A DNA stretch of 64,000 nt, taken from NCBI GenBank assembly GCA_009760885.1, contig CM019713.1:80216897-80280896 (forward strand). Reading direction: 5' to 3'. The stretch comes from Achatina immaculata. Taxonomy: Eukaryota; Mollusca; Gastropoda; Stylommatophora; Achatinidae. Both the position numbers and the translations under genes were made by a program. Each line of letters begins with the position of its first letter. Positions within the stretch are counted from its first letter, which is position 1. Shown piece after piece: positions 1 to 11,211 of this stretch. The notes under the pieces were generated by a model. It searched no databases, was not told where the DNA came from, and saw only the letters and a program-made list of their open reading frames with translations.

Positions 1-1030
1 AACAATAGAGATAAATATAGAGTTTTAACAAAAGACGTAAGAAGAAACATAAGAAAAGACAAAAAACAATACATACAAGATTGTTGTGAAATAACAGAAG
101 GACATCAAAAGTGTAGAAGAGATAGTGAAATGTTTAAAGAAATGAAAACATTGAAGAGAAATGTCACACCTAAGCTAAATGTAATTTGTAATGAGATGGG
201 GAATATCTTGACAAAGACAGAGGAAATTCTAGAAAGTTAGAAGGAATATTGCAGAGGAGTATATGAAACAACTAACTGTCACAGCAGAAATGAACAATGT
301 CTAATTTATTATTATAAGAGAAAGAACCCGAACCAACAATTGAAGAAGTTTTATGAGCAATAGAGAATCTGAAAAATCGTAGATCAACAGGATGTGATGA
401 AATAACAGCTGAACGTATTAAAACATGTGGAAAGGAATATGCAACAATCCGTCGTGTACTATGTAAAAAGATATGACATATTCTATTATTTTGCAAAAAG
501 AATGGAAAAGAACTGTATTCATACCACTGTCAAAACATGGTAACTAGAAATTATGCAAAAACTATAGAACTGTTGACCTGATTAGTCATGCCAGGAAAAA
601 TTCTATTACAAATCATAATGGCTAGACTTCGCAAGAAAATAGAAGTCAATATGGTCCAAGCTGGTTTTAGACAAAGCAGAGGACAAAGAGATCATATATT
701 CAATATAAGATTAGTAATAGAGAAATGCAAAGGTTTTAATGTGAATCTATATTGATCTTTTATTGACTATTCAAAGGCATTTGATTGTGTACAACACCTT
801 AAACTTTGGGAAATAATGGAAAACATCAAATTTTCAACACATTTGATACAGTTGATAACAATGCTGTATCTAGACGAACAGGCAGCACTGAAAATAAATG
901 GTGAAACAACAACTTAGTTTGACATAAAACAAGGGGTCGGTCAGTGGTGCATACTGTTGTATTTCTATTTAATTTGTATACTGAAAATACGATGAAAGGA
1001 ATATTGCAAAGGAATGTATGAAACAACCGA
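1..1030 (+). pseudogene. Decayed LINE reverse transcriptase
   Basis: Three-frame reading gives scattered pieces of a non-LTR retrotransposon reverse transcriptase. About 660-800 reads QAGFRQSRGQRDHIFNIRL and then SFIDYSKAFDCV (motif A, catalytic Asp). About 925-945 reads DIKQGVGQ (a degraded motif B). Stops and frameshifts occur every 50-150 bases, so nothing is expressed as a protein. The first 190 bases match the start of contig 3 (30472-30670) in reverse orientation, and 975-1060 repeats 240-310, so more than one fragment is present. The clade is uncertain; the layout resembles the other RTE-like fragments in this window. Confidence 0.75.
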
Positions 1031-1061
1031 CTGTTAAAGCAGAAATCAACAGTGTGAATTA

Positions 1062-1545
1062 TTATATCACATCCCAGTCATTTCCACTACCTAGCTGTGA
1101 TGGTAAGGGAATGTCTCTGATTTCAATATTCGATGTCGTATAAGCGCCTATGAAGTATTTAGGTGGGAACTCAACTCTTTTGCTGTTATTTGCTTTATCT
1201 TTTGCCCTGTCTACAATGGCGACTAATTCCTGCAGCACTCTGTTGTGCCGCCAGGTGTAGCTTTCTTGACCTAATGATACTCTGCATTCTGACAGCACAT
1301 GTTCCAATGTTTCCTTTCGTTGCAGAGAGGGCACTTTGAGTCATCTGATAAACCCCATTTCTATAGGTTGGAGCCTGTAGGCAGAAGGTCATAAGTAGCT
1401 CTGATGATAAAGCTTAGTCTCAAGGGTGCCATTTTCCAAAAGTCATTCCATGTTAGTGATCTCTGCAGGACTTCCTCCCATGTAGTCCACTGACTTTGCT
1501 TTACTTGTTGGACTGCCTTCGGGACGCGCTTATCGTCCTCTGCAT
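1062..1545 (-). pseudogene. Zinc-finger C-terminus of a LINE-type reverse transcriptase, frameshifted
   Basis: The minus strand reads a tryptophan-rich stretch with SLTWNDFWKMAPLRLSF, then CPLC, then after a frameshift near 1330 the segment ETLEHVLSECRVSLGQ and TWRHNRVLQELV. The Cys-Cys...His-Cys arrangement followed by WRH is the cysteine/histidine knuckle found at the C-terminus of some non-LTR reverse transcriptases. It lies opposite to the preceding LINE debris, so it is a separate insertion. I cannot name the clade. Confidence 0.6.
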
Positions 1546-2601
1546 TATTGATAATATAATGGGCCTGGTGTTCCGGGCCCTCAGCCCTACGTAGCCTACA
1601 CTACGAATCTAATGTTCAGTGGCACATATTCCACATAGCTACCGCTGCCATGACACACCTCTATATAACCGCGCTGATGCAGCACAAGATCAGTCTACAT
1701 GAAAGCATAATAACGAATCAAAAATGTTGCCCATCTAGTATACTTATAAATCACACTGAAAATCACGTCCATATTGATACGTAATTACGGAAACCTACAT
1801 CACAGCTTAGTGCACAACTATATAATCTACACCACATGAGGTGGGCACTGGTAGAATAAAGTCAATGATCACCACAATACACAGGAATTTACAGCACATT
1901 CAGGCACAACTAAACAAGAAACTACCCGGCCATTGACTCTGTCTACACTGATACAAGCTAATGTTTCAATATCTGTATATCTATCCCCTCCCCCTAAACC
2001 GACTACCAATCATGTGGACGATGACGCTTTGGTCAAGTTCGTACTCCCCTCGATCTAGTCATGCATCGTCCACATCACCGTGTGAGCCTTAGTGACGTTT
2101 AAAGATACAGGAAAGATGTAAGATGTAAGAAGCGATGTAGACTCACTGGCATCGAAGTCGTCCACTCTGCTTATCTCACTGTGGGCTATAAATATCACTT
2201 CGATCCAGTGACTTTCCATTTACGATTGTGGCAGAGCCAGCCAGGTTGTGAAATCTCTCTCATTTCACTGGATCACCACTTGCGCAGGGACAAAGATGAA
2301 GGTGATTGCAAATCGTTGATTTCTGCAATGACTCAAGCCACTGCCTATGTACATAACCTTCCAGATAACACTTATTGAATCACTAAGTATGCAGACAAGA
2401 GTGTAGTCTAGTGCTGTATTATTGAAATTGGTACTACGTATTGTTTTTTTCTTCATAAAAGCAAATAAAAAGTTCATTGCATATAAGATGGTGATCCGCA
2501 ACTTATATACAGCTCTCCTTTGTTAAGAAAGTGTTCAGAACCCTGCTTTTTCCATATAAGAGAGTTAACACACAGGTACCTCTTACTTTCCTTCCTTACA
2601 G
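1546..2601. other. No gene recognised; intergenic or intronic
   Basis: An open frame of 65 codons at 2181-2378 matches nothing I know and has no clear splice sites. Bases 2085-2140 (gacgttta ... gatgtaagatgtaagaa) resemble one end of the 86-bp inverted-repeat element at 40487-40572. The rest is featureless. Confidence 0.5.
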
Positions 2602-2727
2602 AATGCAAGCCTGGAACATACGGACTTCTTTGCCAGGGCCAGTGTTCCAAATACTGTGACACGACGTGTGATTTCATAACCGGGCATTGTAACTGTATGG
2701 AAGGTCGTGTGGGGGAATTTTGCACAG
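2602..2727 (+). CDS. Exon encoding an EGF-like (8-Cys) module
   Basis: The exon is bounded by a pyrimidine-rich acceptor (ccttccttacag, AG at 2600-2601) and a GT donor at 2728. It is 126 bp, phase 1 at both ends, and encodes 42 residues beginning ECKPGTYGLLC. There are eight cysteines, at module positions 2, 11, 15, 19, 23, 30, 32 and 41, with Gly before the sixth cysteine region and a GEFC end. This spacing is that of the SREC/MEGF10-like EGF repeats of scavenger-receptor-type proteins. Symmetric phase 1 exons allow shuffling. The two exons downstream have the same boundaries, so this looks like an internal exon of a multi-EGF extracellular protein. Neither the first nor the last exon can be identified in this contig. 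Confidence 0.78.
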
Positions 2728-3229
2728 GTTCTCAGACGTTAGATATTATTCTCAAAACTGTTTAGTATTATTTTTCTTGATAAAATTCAGATTAATATAC
2801 AAATTGTATACGAAGTATTTCTGCTGTCCGTTTATTTATCAATTGCGTTTTAGTTATATTATTATTTGTAGTGTATTAGTTGTGTTCATCAATGTGTCTT
2901 TTCGAGAAGACGTTTATTTTTATCTTTTTACTTTATCTTTTTCTGTTTACTAGAATACCTTGCTTGTCTGGTCATTCTCGTCCCTTTTATTATTTGTCTG
3001 GCCTGTCCTCTATATCTTATTTGTGTGAACAGCTTTTTTTCTGTTATTGTCTTGTATGGTTTTTCCTTCTTTTTTGTCTGGCTAAACGTTGTTCTTTTTT
3101 GTTTGTTTTTTATCTGGCCAGTCTATATGAGGTCTATTAAATTGTCCATTTTTACAATTCCCTATGCCAAATATGTTGTCTGTATGAGAGTTTGCTTATC
3201 TATTTTACTGTCTCTCATGTAACATTACT

Positions 3230-3560
3230 AATATCTGGCATGTCATAACCTCTAATTTTTATGGCATCGTAATATTCTTTGTTTACATCTTCTCTAACAT
3301 TCTTCACTATATATAATGAATTACAAAGGCCACTGACGGATCCCTTGTTTTATGTCAAACCAAGTTGTTGTCTCACCATTTTGTCTCACTGCTGCCTGTT
3401 GGTCTAGTTACAGAAGTGATATTAATTCTATCAAATATATTGGAAATCATATTTTCCAGTATTTTAAAAAAGTTTCTGGTCTTGGTATATTTCATTTCAA
3501 TAATCGGTCTTGTGTATCTCATTTGTCTGATCATTTTTTGTGTATCGTGTTTATCTAATC
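3230..3560 (-). pseudogene. Decayed LINE reverse transcriptase fragment
   Basis: The minus strand around 3340-3370 spells a remnant of the motif B region (IKQGVRQ type, degraded), preceded by FDRINI-like sequence. The same block recurs in better shape at 51430-51890. Many stops. Non-coding today. Confidence 0.55.
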
Positions 3561-3739
3561 AGTCCTGGTAAATCTTGCTTATCTCATGAGTTTTGAAAAT
3601 ATTGTTTATCTGGTCAATCTTGTACATCCTGTTTGTCTGGTCACTTTTGTCTCTCGTTTTAGTTGATTAGTCTTGTATATGTTGTTTATCGAGCAAGTTT
3701 TATCATTCTTGTTTCTGTGATTTGTTACGTCTGTTTTGT

Positions 3740-3985
3740 TTGTCTGGCTAGTCTTGATCTCTTAGCAATATCTGTCTTATTTGTCTGGATAGTCTTGCTT
3801 TTCCTAGCAATGTCTGTCTTATTTGTCTGGATAGTCTTGCTTCTCCTAGCAAGGTCCGTCTTGTTTCTCTGACTAGTCTTACTCCTCCTAGCAATGTCTA
3901 TCTTGTTTGTCTGGCTAGTCTTGCTTCTCTAGCACTGTCTGTCTTGTTTGTCTGGCTAGTCTTACTCCTCTTAGAAATATCTCAT
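3740..3985. repeat. Minisatellite, about 42-bp unit, roughly 6 copies
   Basis: Successive units read ctagtcttgcttctcctagc followed by aatgtctgtcttgtttgtctgg with scattered substitutions and small deletions. It sits in the intron between the first and second EGF exons. Confidence 0.75.
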
Positions 3986-4560
3986 TTTCTTATCATATTC
4001 ACGCATGTTCCTCTCTATCTTTTTCCTATTATTTACATTTTCAATCCTGTCTTCTCTAAACTCTCAAGACGTTAAATATGTCTAAAATACTGAAGTTTTC
4101 TCTCTTTAATCTTCTTTATTAATCAACCTTCTTCAAAATTAAGTTATTTTAATGTGGATATATTTATTCTATTTGTGTCCATGATATTTGATTGATTTTC
4201 CATAGCATTTACTTTCAAAGGCTTTAGTGTGTTTCTCAGCTGTTTTGTAAAGTGTCTAGGTCTTACGGGCATATGTTGCAATGGAAAAAATGCATGTCCT
4301 TAAAAACCTAATTTTGTAATTTTATTTGTCCTTCTCCACAGCTTCTTTAGATTATTTAGCTTCTGATGATAGATGTTCTTTTAATCTCCTCTTCATGTTA
4401 CAGTTCTGTTTTTCTGTAATCTTTTTTTTTCTTGTTGTTGTTAAACTAATATATTGACACATTTTATAATGATAGTACAATTTGATGCGTTATTGGGCTG
4501 TTAAAACGCTGGTAAAAGTGTCAAGAAGATCATTCATTTATTCTGTTCTCGTTTTGTCAG

Positions 4561-4692
4561 AATGTCCCGTGAGGAAGTACGGAGATAACTGCAGTCTCTC
4601 CTGCCCGCCGATGTGTCTAGACCAACTTTGTGACAAGGAAAATGGGACTTGTCTGTCATGTGTGGGGGCTCACACTGGTCCAGCATGTGAAG
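4561..4692 (+). CDS. Exon encoding an EGF-like (8-Cys) module, duplication copy A
   Basis: Acceptor gttttgtcag ends at 4560 and donor GTACTT begins at 4693. The exon is 132 bp, phase 1-1, 44 residues beginning ECPVRKYGDNC, with eight cysteines at positions 2, 11, 15, 19, 24, 31, 34 and 43. It is the sister of the exon at 6872-7003, with about 16 differences in 132 bases by eye, an intact frame and conserved cysteines in both. This suggests constraint after duplication. The likely role is an extracellular EGF-like repeat in a scavenger-receptor-like or MEGF-like protein; the family name is inference from cysteine spacing. Confidence 0.8.
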
Positions 4693-4805
4693 GTACTTAT
4701 CATATCATACTGTGACAGGTTAATGTCACTTACTATGGCTGCGCAAAATGGTAATATGATCTGAGTAAGTAAACGCAATGTCACATTCATGATGGACGTT
4801 ACAAC

Positions 4806-5902
4806 TTTAACAATGAAGTGTTCTATTTTGTTGTTCAAAATGATTTTTCTTGGTCCTATCTTATTATTCAAGACGTTTCTCTTTTAATCATCACATCTCA
4901 CATTGATATTGCACAACATATTACATCAAATGAGGCCTCCTGAACAGTTCACTGAAGTCATTTAATTCGACAAATTTGATCAAGACGTATAGCTGATAAT
5001 ATCACTACACTTATGAGTTCTATTTTATATTGTTCATTATCTTTCTCTTTCCTCATCACATCTCACATCGATGTTTCACAACATAAATGGCAATAGATGA
5101 GGCCTCATAAAACATTTCACTGACATCATTTTATTATGTCAAACATGATCAATACGTTTAATTGACAACTTCACTTGCAATAATATGCATGATTATATAC
5201 ATTTCGTTATATTCTTCTTTGAAGCACATAATCTCAAAGTCTCACAATATCATACTTCTTACTATAGTACAAAAACTCGGTGCTCGAAGTTTCAATGTAA
5301 TAATTACTGCACAACCTCTTAATACACTGGTTCAGTCTAACGCTATGTCTCTATCTCTACATCTCTCTTGCTGAATCCTTCTCTCTCTACCCGCAGCTGA
5401 GTCCTAATCTGTCTACCTGCAGCTGCCTGCACCTCCCCCTGCCTCCTGAATCCTCATCTGCTCTCCTCTCTGCCTTTCTGAATCCTCCTCCCTTCTTTAT
5501 ATTCGTAAGTTCTGACCACGCCAAAACCGGTCGCAACTAGAGTCTTCGCTTTAGTCGCTTTCATCTCCCTCGGTCCAATTGTTACCTCCAGTTAACCCAG
5601 TCCCTCATCTCTTTCAAGTTATCTGCTTCGGAACCTAGTCCGTTCTCTGTTCAGTCGTTTGATCTACTGGTCAATTGTTCCCCCTCGGCTACTGCAGGTG
5701 TGCGTGAAGTCGCACTGTTACGATCTATCGGCGTACCCATGTCGATTCGGTTTACCTTTGATCAGGTCTTTGAAGTACCGAGTATCCGTTCTTCGTCCTT
5801 CTAACTATCCCTTCTCTGCCCCCCAATACATTCTTTATTCCTGATCATGTCACTAATAATAATAATAATAACTATAATCATTACTTACAAGGCTATGCTA
5901 CA
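4806..5902 (-). mobile_element. Solo-LTR-like insertion in unit A
   Basis: Unit B lacks this block, so its edges are clear. On the minus strand the element starts TGTAGCATAGCC and ends CATTGTTAAA, as does the copy at 56572-57483. The flanks are gtta and gttg on the element strand, an imperfect 4-bp duplication. The copy carries an internal tandem repeat (4870-4985 resembles 5030-5150), which makes it longer than the 912-bp copy. No coding domain is seen. Confidence 0.7.
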
Positions 5903-6871
5903 TAACCTCTTGTACAGTACACTCATAACAGGACTAGGTTCGGACACTTCTCAGCTGAACTACGCATGGTAGAGCAAATTCATCTCTTTGAAGTCAGACA
6001 AAAACCAGTTTAATAGTGAAGCAAAATGATGATGGAAGTCCTTGATGATGGATGAAGTATCAAATCATTCATCTGAAACTGTTGGTGGAAGATCGCACTA
6101 CACAAATTACTCTGACAGCAGTAACATTCACCAGCATTGTTCCACCATAACAAAAAAAAATCTCTATCGGATGTAGTCCACCACTTTGAAACATTTACAC
6201 CATAACTAGAAGAAAACAGGACTGCTCTCCTACGACATATGACACAGAATCTACTAATTAGTTAGGGTTCAAAATCAATTCCCCAGCCACCCCGCCAAAA
6301 AGAAAAACTCCCAACAATTCCCGTGGTACAGTGAAACACTCGTAACCCGTAAACGTTGTTAAATCAAGGTTCTGCACGGTTAAGTAAGGGGAAGGCCACC
6401 CCCACATGTTTAACTACTACAAAAAAAGGGAATTAGCTTTTACAGCAGTATGGCAGGGGAGACAAACTCTGAAAATCCATATTCTGTTACAATCATCATC
6501 GTCATCGGGACTAGCACATTCTGTTAGCGGAGCATAATATCACAATAATATCCCTTATAACAGTTTCAGAAAATCTGTATGTACGGGCATATGTTGCGAC
6601 GGGAGAAGTGCATGTTCTTAAAATCTAATTGTGTAGTTTTATCTGTCCCTCTCCACAGCTTATTTAGTTTATTTAGCTTCTGATGATATATGTTCTATTA
6701 ATCTCCTCTTCATCTTACATTTCTGTTTATCTGTAATCTTTTTTTTTTCTTGTCGTTGATAAACTAACACATTGATAAATGTTATGATATTACAGTTTTA
6801 TGAGTTCTCGTGATGTTAAAACTCTGGTAAAAGTGTCAAGAAGATCATTCGTTCTGTTCTCGTTCTTTCAG

Positions 6872-7003
6872 AATGTTCCGTGGGAAGGTACGGAGATAAG
6901 TGCAGGCTCTCCTGCTCGCCGATGTGTCTAGACCAACTTTGTGACATGGAAAATGGGTCTTGTCTGTCATGTACAGGGGCTCACATTGGACCAAATTGTG
7001 AAG
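6872..7003 (+). CDS. Exon encoding an EGF-like (8-Cys) module, duplication copy B
   Basis: Acceptor AG at 6870-6871 after a pyrimidine tract, donor GTACTT from 7004. The exon is 132 bp, phase 1-1, 44 residues beginning ECSVGRYGDKC, with the same eight-cysteine spacing as copy A. The central segment MCLDQLCD is unchanged between copies, while the loops before the last cysteine differ. The frame is open and the splice sites are intact, so it is plausibly expressed as an extra EGF repeat. The exon that should follow is not seen before the contig ends at 10890. Confidence 0.8.
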
Positions 7004-7090
7004 GTACTTATCATATCATAATACGACAGGTTAATGTGACTTAATATAGCTGCGCAAAATGTTAGTATCATCTGACAAAATAAACACAAT

Positions 7091-8245
7091 CTCTCTCTCT
7101 CTGAACCTTAAGTGCCCAGGGCACATGGGGCTTCCGTAAGGGTTTTCCACAAATGCCTGTCTTTCGCCTTTTTTTCTGCTCTTGCGCAGGTGAGCCCTCT
7201 ATTGCTCAACATCCTTTCTGTTGTTCTTCTCCATGTCTCTTTTGGTCTACCCTTACTTCTGCTCCCCTGTGGTGTCCATCTTAGTGCTATTTTTGGTAGT
7301 GAGTTGTCAGTCATTCGGAGCACATGTCCCAACCATCGCCAGCGTCTTTCCTCAATAATTGTTGTCAGTGGTTTCATCTGCATTTCTGCCAATAAGATGT
7401 TATTTCTTATGGTGTTTGGCCAAAATAGTTTTTTAATTCTACGTAAACATTTAGTCTGGAAAGAATTCAACTTGTTTTCTATGGTTTTGGTGATTTTCCA
7501 GCATTCACTTCCATAGAGTAGTACACTTAGAACATTACTCTTAAATATCCTGATTTTCATATTTATGCTTAGTTTATTTGATTTCCATATATTCTGTAGC
7601 ATTGCAAAAGCCTGGTTTGCTCTAGTAAGTCTGCTGTTGATGTCCTCTGTGCTGTCTCCATTTTCTACTACTCTGCTGCCAAGGTATACAAATTCGTTGA
7701 CCTCCTCCACTAACTTGTTATCTACTCTGAGTACATTTCTGTTGTTCACATTTTGCTTCATTAACTTTGTCTTTCCTACGTTGATCTTTAGTCCTATGTT
7801 GTTTGCATTCTGGGTTAACTTGTTTATTTTATCTTGCATATCTTTGTGACTGCTTGATAATAGACAAATGTCGTCCGCAAAGTCAAGGTCCTCCAGCACT
7901 GTGTCAAGGGTCCATTGTAATCCTCTGCGTTTGTCTGATGTTGCCTCCTTCATTAACCAGTCTACTGCCAAGATAAATAATGTTGGTGATAGTACACATC
8001 CCTGTTTCACTCCTGTTTGTACCCTAAAGCTGCTGGAGGTATGTTCTCCACAGATAACTTTGCACTGAAAACCCTCGTATAGGGCTTTGATTACATTAAC
8101 TATTTTATGGGGGAGGCCATGCCATCTTAGGATTTTCCACAGTGCATCTCTGTTGACACTGTCAAAGGCCTTCTCAAAATCTATGAATAATGCATATGTT
8201 GTGCTATGCCACTCATTTGCCTGTTCTAATATTTGTCTAAGTACA
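7091..8245 (-). mobile_element. 5'-truncated LINE (RTE-like) with intact reverse transcriptase C-half
   Basis: The insertion is flanked by a perfect 14-bp target-site duplication, aaaataaacacaat, at 7077-7090 and 8246-8259. The minus-strand frame is open from the 5' truncation to a stop near 7108, about 380 residues. Visible motifs are ALFIDFEKAFDSVNRDALW (motif A), GVKQGCVLSPTLF (motif B), LDFADDICLLSS (motif C, FADD), then YLGS, SVLLYGSECWKITKT and the C-terminal WRWLGHVLR...RSKGRPKETWRR. The 3' end is a (GA)n run (ctctctctct at 7091-7102 on the plus strand). The uninterrupted frame and exact duplication indicate a recent insertion. A second, broken copy lies at 51895-52745. Clade assignment to the RTE superclade is from resemblance. 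Confidence 0.88.
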
Positions 8246-8741
8246 AAAATAAACACAATATCACTTTTATAATGGACGTTACAATTTCTTGTACAATACA
8301 CTCATAACAGGATCAGGTTCGGACACTTCACAGCTGAACTACGCATGGTAGAGCAAACGCATTTTGTTGAAGTTACACAAAACCAGTTTATGGTGAAGCA
8401 AAATGATGATGGAAGTCCTTGATGATGGATGAAGTATCAAATCATTCATCTGAAACTGTTAGTGGAAGATCGCACTACACAAATTACTCTGACAGCAGTA
8501 ACATTCACCAACGTTATTCCACCATAACATAAAAGAAAATCTCTATCGGATGTAGTCCACCACATTTAAACATTTACACCATAACTAGAAGAAAACAGGA
8601 CTGCTCTCCAACGACATTGGACACAGAATCTACTAATTAGTTAGGGTTCATAACACGTAAACGTTTTTAACTCAGGGTTCTGCACTGTTAATTAAGGGGA
8701 AGACCACCCCTACATGTTTAACTACTAAAAAAAGAGAATTA

Positions 8742-9450
8742 ACCTTTAAACAAGGTAGATAGAGGTGTATGCTACAGTTTTAGAAAGAGAGGGAGGGAGT
8801 GAGTAAGGTGAGAAAAAAAGAGTAAAAACGAATAGAAAGTATGAGAATGTATAAATGAAAACATACAACATCCGATATTTCGGCGTGAACCTTTTTCGAG
8901 GATTACATGTACAACGAGACCAAAAAAAAAAAAAAAATAGCAAAAACGAAGAACTTATCTGAATATGGCCTCCTCCAGAAATTGAAAACAGAAATGTGTG
9001 TAGTAGAAGGAAGGACCACTCTGATCACTACAAAGGATACCCAATAGAGCCAATCGTAAAGAAGAGTTGAAGAGAGAGGAGGATAACAAGTGGTAGAAAG
9101 GGATGGGGGGGGGGGGAGAAGGCAAAAGAAACATGATAACTGCTAGAGGAGGTGTCGGCGGGGGAGGGAAAAGGAGACGCGGAGAGATAATGAATGACGA
9201 AATAAACACCTGCAGGGAGAAAATGTGAAACTGGTGAATAGGACAAGACCCTATAGACACCAATATGTTGCCAAAGAACAAAGGAGGGTGATGGTAGGGC
9301 GGGGTAGCATAGAGAAAGAAAGTTAAAAGAAAAAAAAAGGGGGGGGGGTGGAAAACTAAAGAAGTTATAGAAAGTTGAAGACCTTGTAAATTCCAGCTGG
9401 GTGGAGACAACCAGTCTGGAAAATAAGGCGATGTTCAAGGACCCTTCTCT
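8742..9450 (-). mobile_element. Penelope-like element 3' end (inverted copy)
   Basis: On the minus strand this starts with the last codons of a Penelope-like protein (RRVLEHRLIFQTGCLHPAGI, near 9375-9450) and runs through a 3' region including cctcgaaaaagg...gccgaaatatcg-type sequence near 8870-8900. It is the inverted counterpart of 10085-10806. Open frames with Pro/Phe-rich readings here (8955-9438) are readings of a polypyrimidine 3' region, not genes. Confidence 0.75.
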
Positions 9451-9726
9451 GGATCAAGAACATGTTTTCTCGCCATCTTGGAACCGCATTAGCCATATAT
9501 CGCGGCAACAAGACCCAACCCCTAAACCGCACTGTAGCTCGGACAGATTTAAACTGGTACTCACGTACCACCATCATAGCTTGGCAGTTTAAAACATACT
9601 GATTCGCCATCTCAATCTTCTCCAGACCGAACCTGATACACGTCAACGTTTTGGGGAACCCCCATTGGTAGCCTACAGAGAGGACAATAATCTCAGGGAC
9701 CTTTAATTCGTAGTTATCTTAAGACA

Positions 9727-10158
9727 GATGACACTTTTTATTGTACCAGAAGTTGCGGAAGCCGTAGATGCAACACTTGTCCGTTTGATGTCGAGGCTAG
9801 CCAGATCTCCTTCCCTAAGTCCACGTTATCAGGTCAGGAGGGTTTCACGTGTACTTCACGCAATGCTATTTATGCTATTATGTGCATACTTTGCGGTTTG
9901 AAGTACATAGGGGAGACTGGCTTACGCTTAGGAGATCGATTTCGCCCGCATCTCAATGATATTTATAAGAGGGCCTGGACACCAGTGGCTAAACATTTTT
10001 GCCTTAGCAACCACAGGTGAAAACAGGACATTCCTGTTAATGCAATCCGCTCTTGTTCTGCTGATGTACGATCTCGGAGGGTCCTAGAAGAGCGCCTTAT
10101 TTTCCAGACTGGTTGTCTCCACCCAGTTGGAATTAAAAGTATCTTCAGCTTTCTGTAA
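9727..10158 (+). pseudogene. Penelope-like element, GIY-YIG endonuclease domain and C-terminus
   Basis: One frame runs from 9727 to a TAA at 10156-10158 with a single internal TGA at 10018-10020. It reads a Cys-rich knuckle (CTRSCGSRRCNTC), then FTCTSRNAIYAIMCILCG, KYIGETGLRLGDRFRPHL (the GIY-YIG core and its Arg-His helix), and ends RRVLEERLIFQTGCLHPVGI. This is the order seen at the C-terminus of Penelope-like polymerases, where the endonuclease nicks target DNA for primed reverse transcription. The reverse transcriptase itself is missing here. Bases 9451-9726 are not recognised. Confidence 0.85.
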
Positions 10159-10806
10159 CGTCTTTAGTTTTCCACTCCCCTCCTCCTTTTTTTAAACTCT
10201 ATTTTGTTTCTCTATGATACTCCTCCCTACCACCACCCTCTTTTATTCTCTGGCAACATATTGGTGTCTATAGGGTTTTGTCCTATTCACTAGTTTCACA
10301 TTTTCTCCCTGCAGGTGTTTATGTTCTTCATTCATTATCTCTACGCGTCCCCTTTTCCCTCACCCCTGACACCTCCTCTAGCGGCTATCATGTTTCTATT
10401 GTCTTCCCCCCTCCCATCCCTTTCTTCCATTTATTTTTCTCCTCTTTCTCCACCTCTACTTTTGATTGTCTCTATCTTATCTGGTATCGTTTGTTTTGGT
10501 CAGCGTGGTCCTTACTTCTACTACACACATTTCTGGTTTCTACTTCTGGAGGACATTATATTCAGGTAAGTTCTTCGTCTTGTTTTTTTTTTTTTTTTTT
10601 GGTCTCGTTGTGCATGTAATCCTCGAAAAAGGCTCACGCCGAAATATCGTATGTTGTATGTTTTTCATTTATACATTCTCATACTTTTTGTTCGTTTTTT
10701 CTCACTTTACTCACTCGCTCCCTCACTTTGTAAAACTGCACCATACACCTCTATCTACCTTTTTTAAAAATTTAAACCAGTTTTACTGCAGTCGCCATCC
10801 AATTAA
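10085..10806 (+). mobile_element. Penelope-like element 3' region, plus-strand copy
   Basis: It starts within the final codons of the preceding frame and continues through a polypyrimidine 3' region with a T-run at 10583-10600 and ggctcacgccgaaatatcg at 10631-10649. It forms an inverted repeat with 8742-9450; the two 3' regions point outward from the GIY-YIG fragment. Confidence 0.78.
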
Positions 10807-10890
10807 CCTTTATACCAGTACTAGCTGAGTACCCAACGTTGTCCGGGTATTTATTTCTCCAAGTCAACAAAGTTCTATCCATTTTCACAA

Positions 10891-10990
10891 NNNNNNNNNN
10901 NNNNNNNNNNNNNNNNNNNNNNNNNNNNNNNNNNNNNNNNNNNNNNNNNNNNNNNNNNNNNNNNNNNNNNNNNNNNNNNNNNNNNNNNNN
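10891..10990. other. Assembly gap (100 N)
   Basis: Exactly 100 N, a conventional placeholder for unknown length. The left arm of the large inverted repeat begins at the first base after it. Confidence 0.99.
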
Positions 10991-11211
10991 AACTATTGGT
11001 ATGTTATAACCAGAGATTATGTTGCTATAGCTGTTATTTAGTTACTGTTAATTTAGCAGCTGTTGCTGGAACGAATGCTTCAGAACAAAGAAAAAATGTA
11101 CCCTTCTACCAATAGATTATGATGACAATCATATACGAAACTGACGATGCTGACTGCTAGTGTTATGGTTTCTTCACATAGGGAAGAGAGGTTGGAGAGG
11201 AAGAGGAAGGC

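Larger units (their letters stand above)
2728..4262. other. Intron-like T-rich stretch between EGF exons
   Basis: Strongly T-rich on the plus strand and without a convincing exon. It holds a decayed minus-strand LINE piece and a minisatellite, both listed separately. Open frames here (for example 2720-3222 and 3352-3571) are low-complexity Phe/Leu/Val readings of T-rich DNA and are not taken as genes. Confidence 0.55.
4263..6443 (+). repeat. Tandem segmental duplication, unit A (with EGF exon and LTR insertion)
   Basis: This block is repeated directly at 6583-8745. Shared landmarks are the start (tacgggcatatgttgc), the EGF exon with its flanking intron, the ataacaggac/ataacaggatc segment and the end (acatgtttaactacta). 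Without the LTR-like insertion at 4806-5902 the unit is about 1.08 kb. Confidence 0.85.
6583..8745 (+). repeat. Tandem segmental duplication, unit B (with EGF exon and LINE insertion)
   Basis: Direct duplicate of 4263-6443. It lacks the LTR of unit A and instead contains a LINE (7091-8245). Without that LINE and one target copy the unit is about 1.0 kb, so exon-plus-intron duplication came first and the two insertions came later. Confidence 0.85.

Noticed and set aside
2181..2378. 65-codon frame between LINE debris and the first EGF exon
   Set aside because: No homology recognised, no splice sites that fit phase 1, and no repeat of it elsewhere.
7112..8272. Plus-strand frames of 61-134 codons
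   Set aside because: Antisense shadows of the LINE polymerase on the minus strand.
8955..9438. Pro/Phe/Ser-rich frames of 136-151 codons
   Set aside because: They read a polypyrimidine 3' region of a Penelope-like element. The composition is fully explained by CT runs.
10621..10660. Possible hammerhead ribozyme near ggctcacgccgaaatatcg in the Penelope-like 3' region
   Set aside because: A short stem and GAAA are present, but the required CUGANGA core is absent (cgaaaaa instead), and the inverted copy at 8870-8900 does not restore it.
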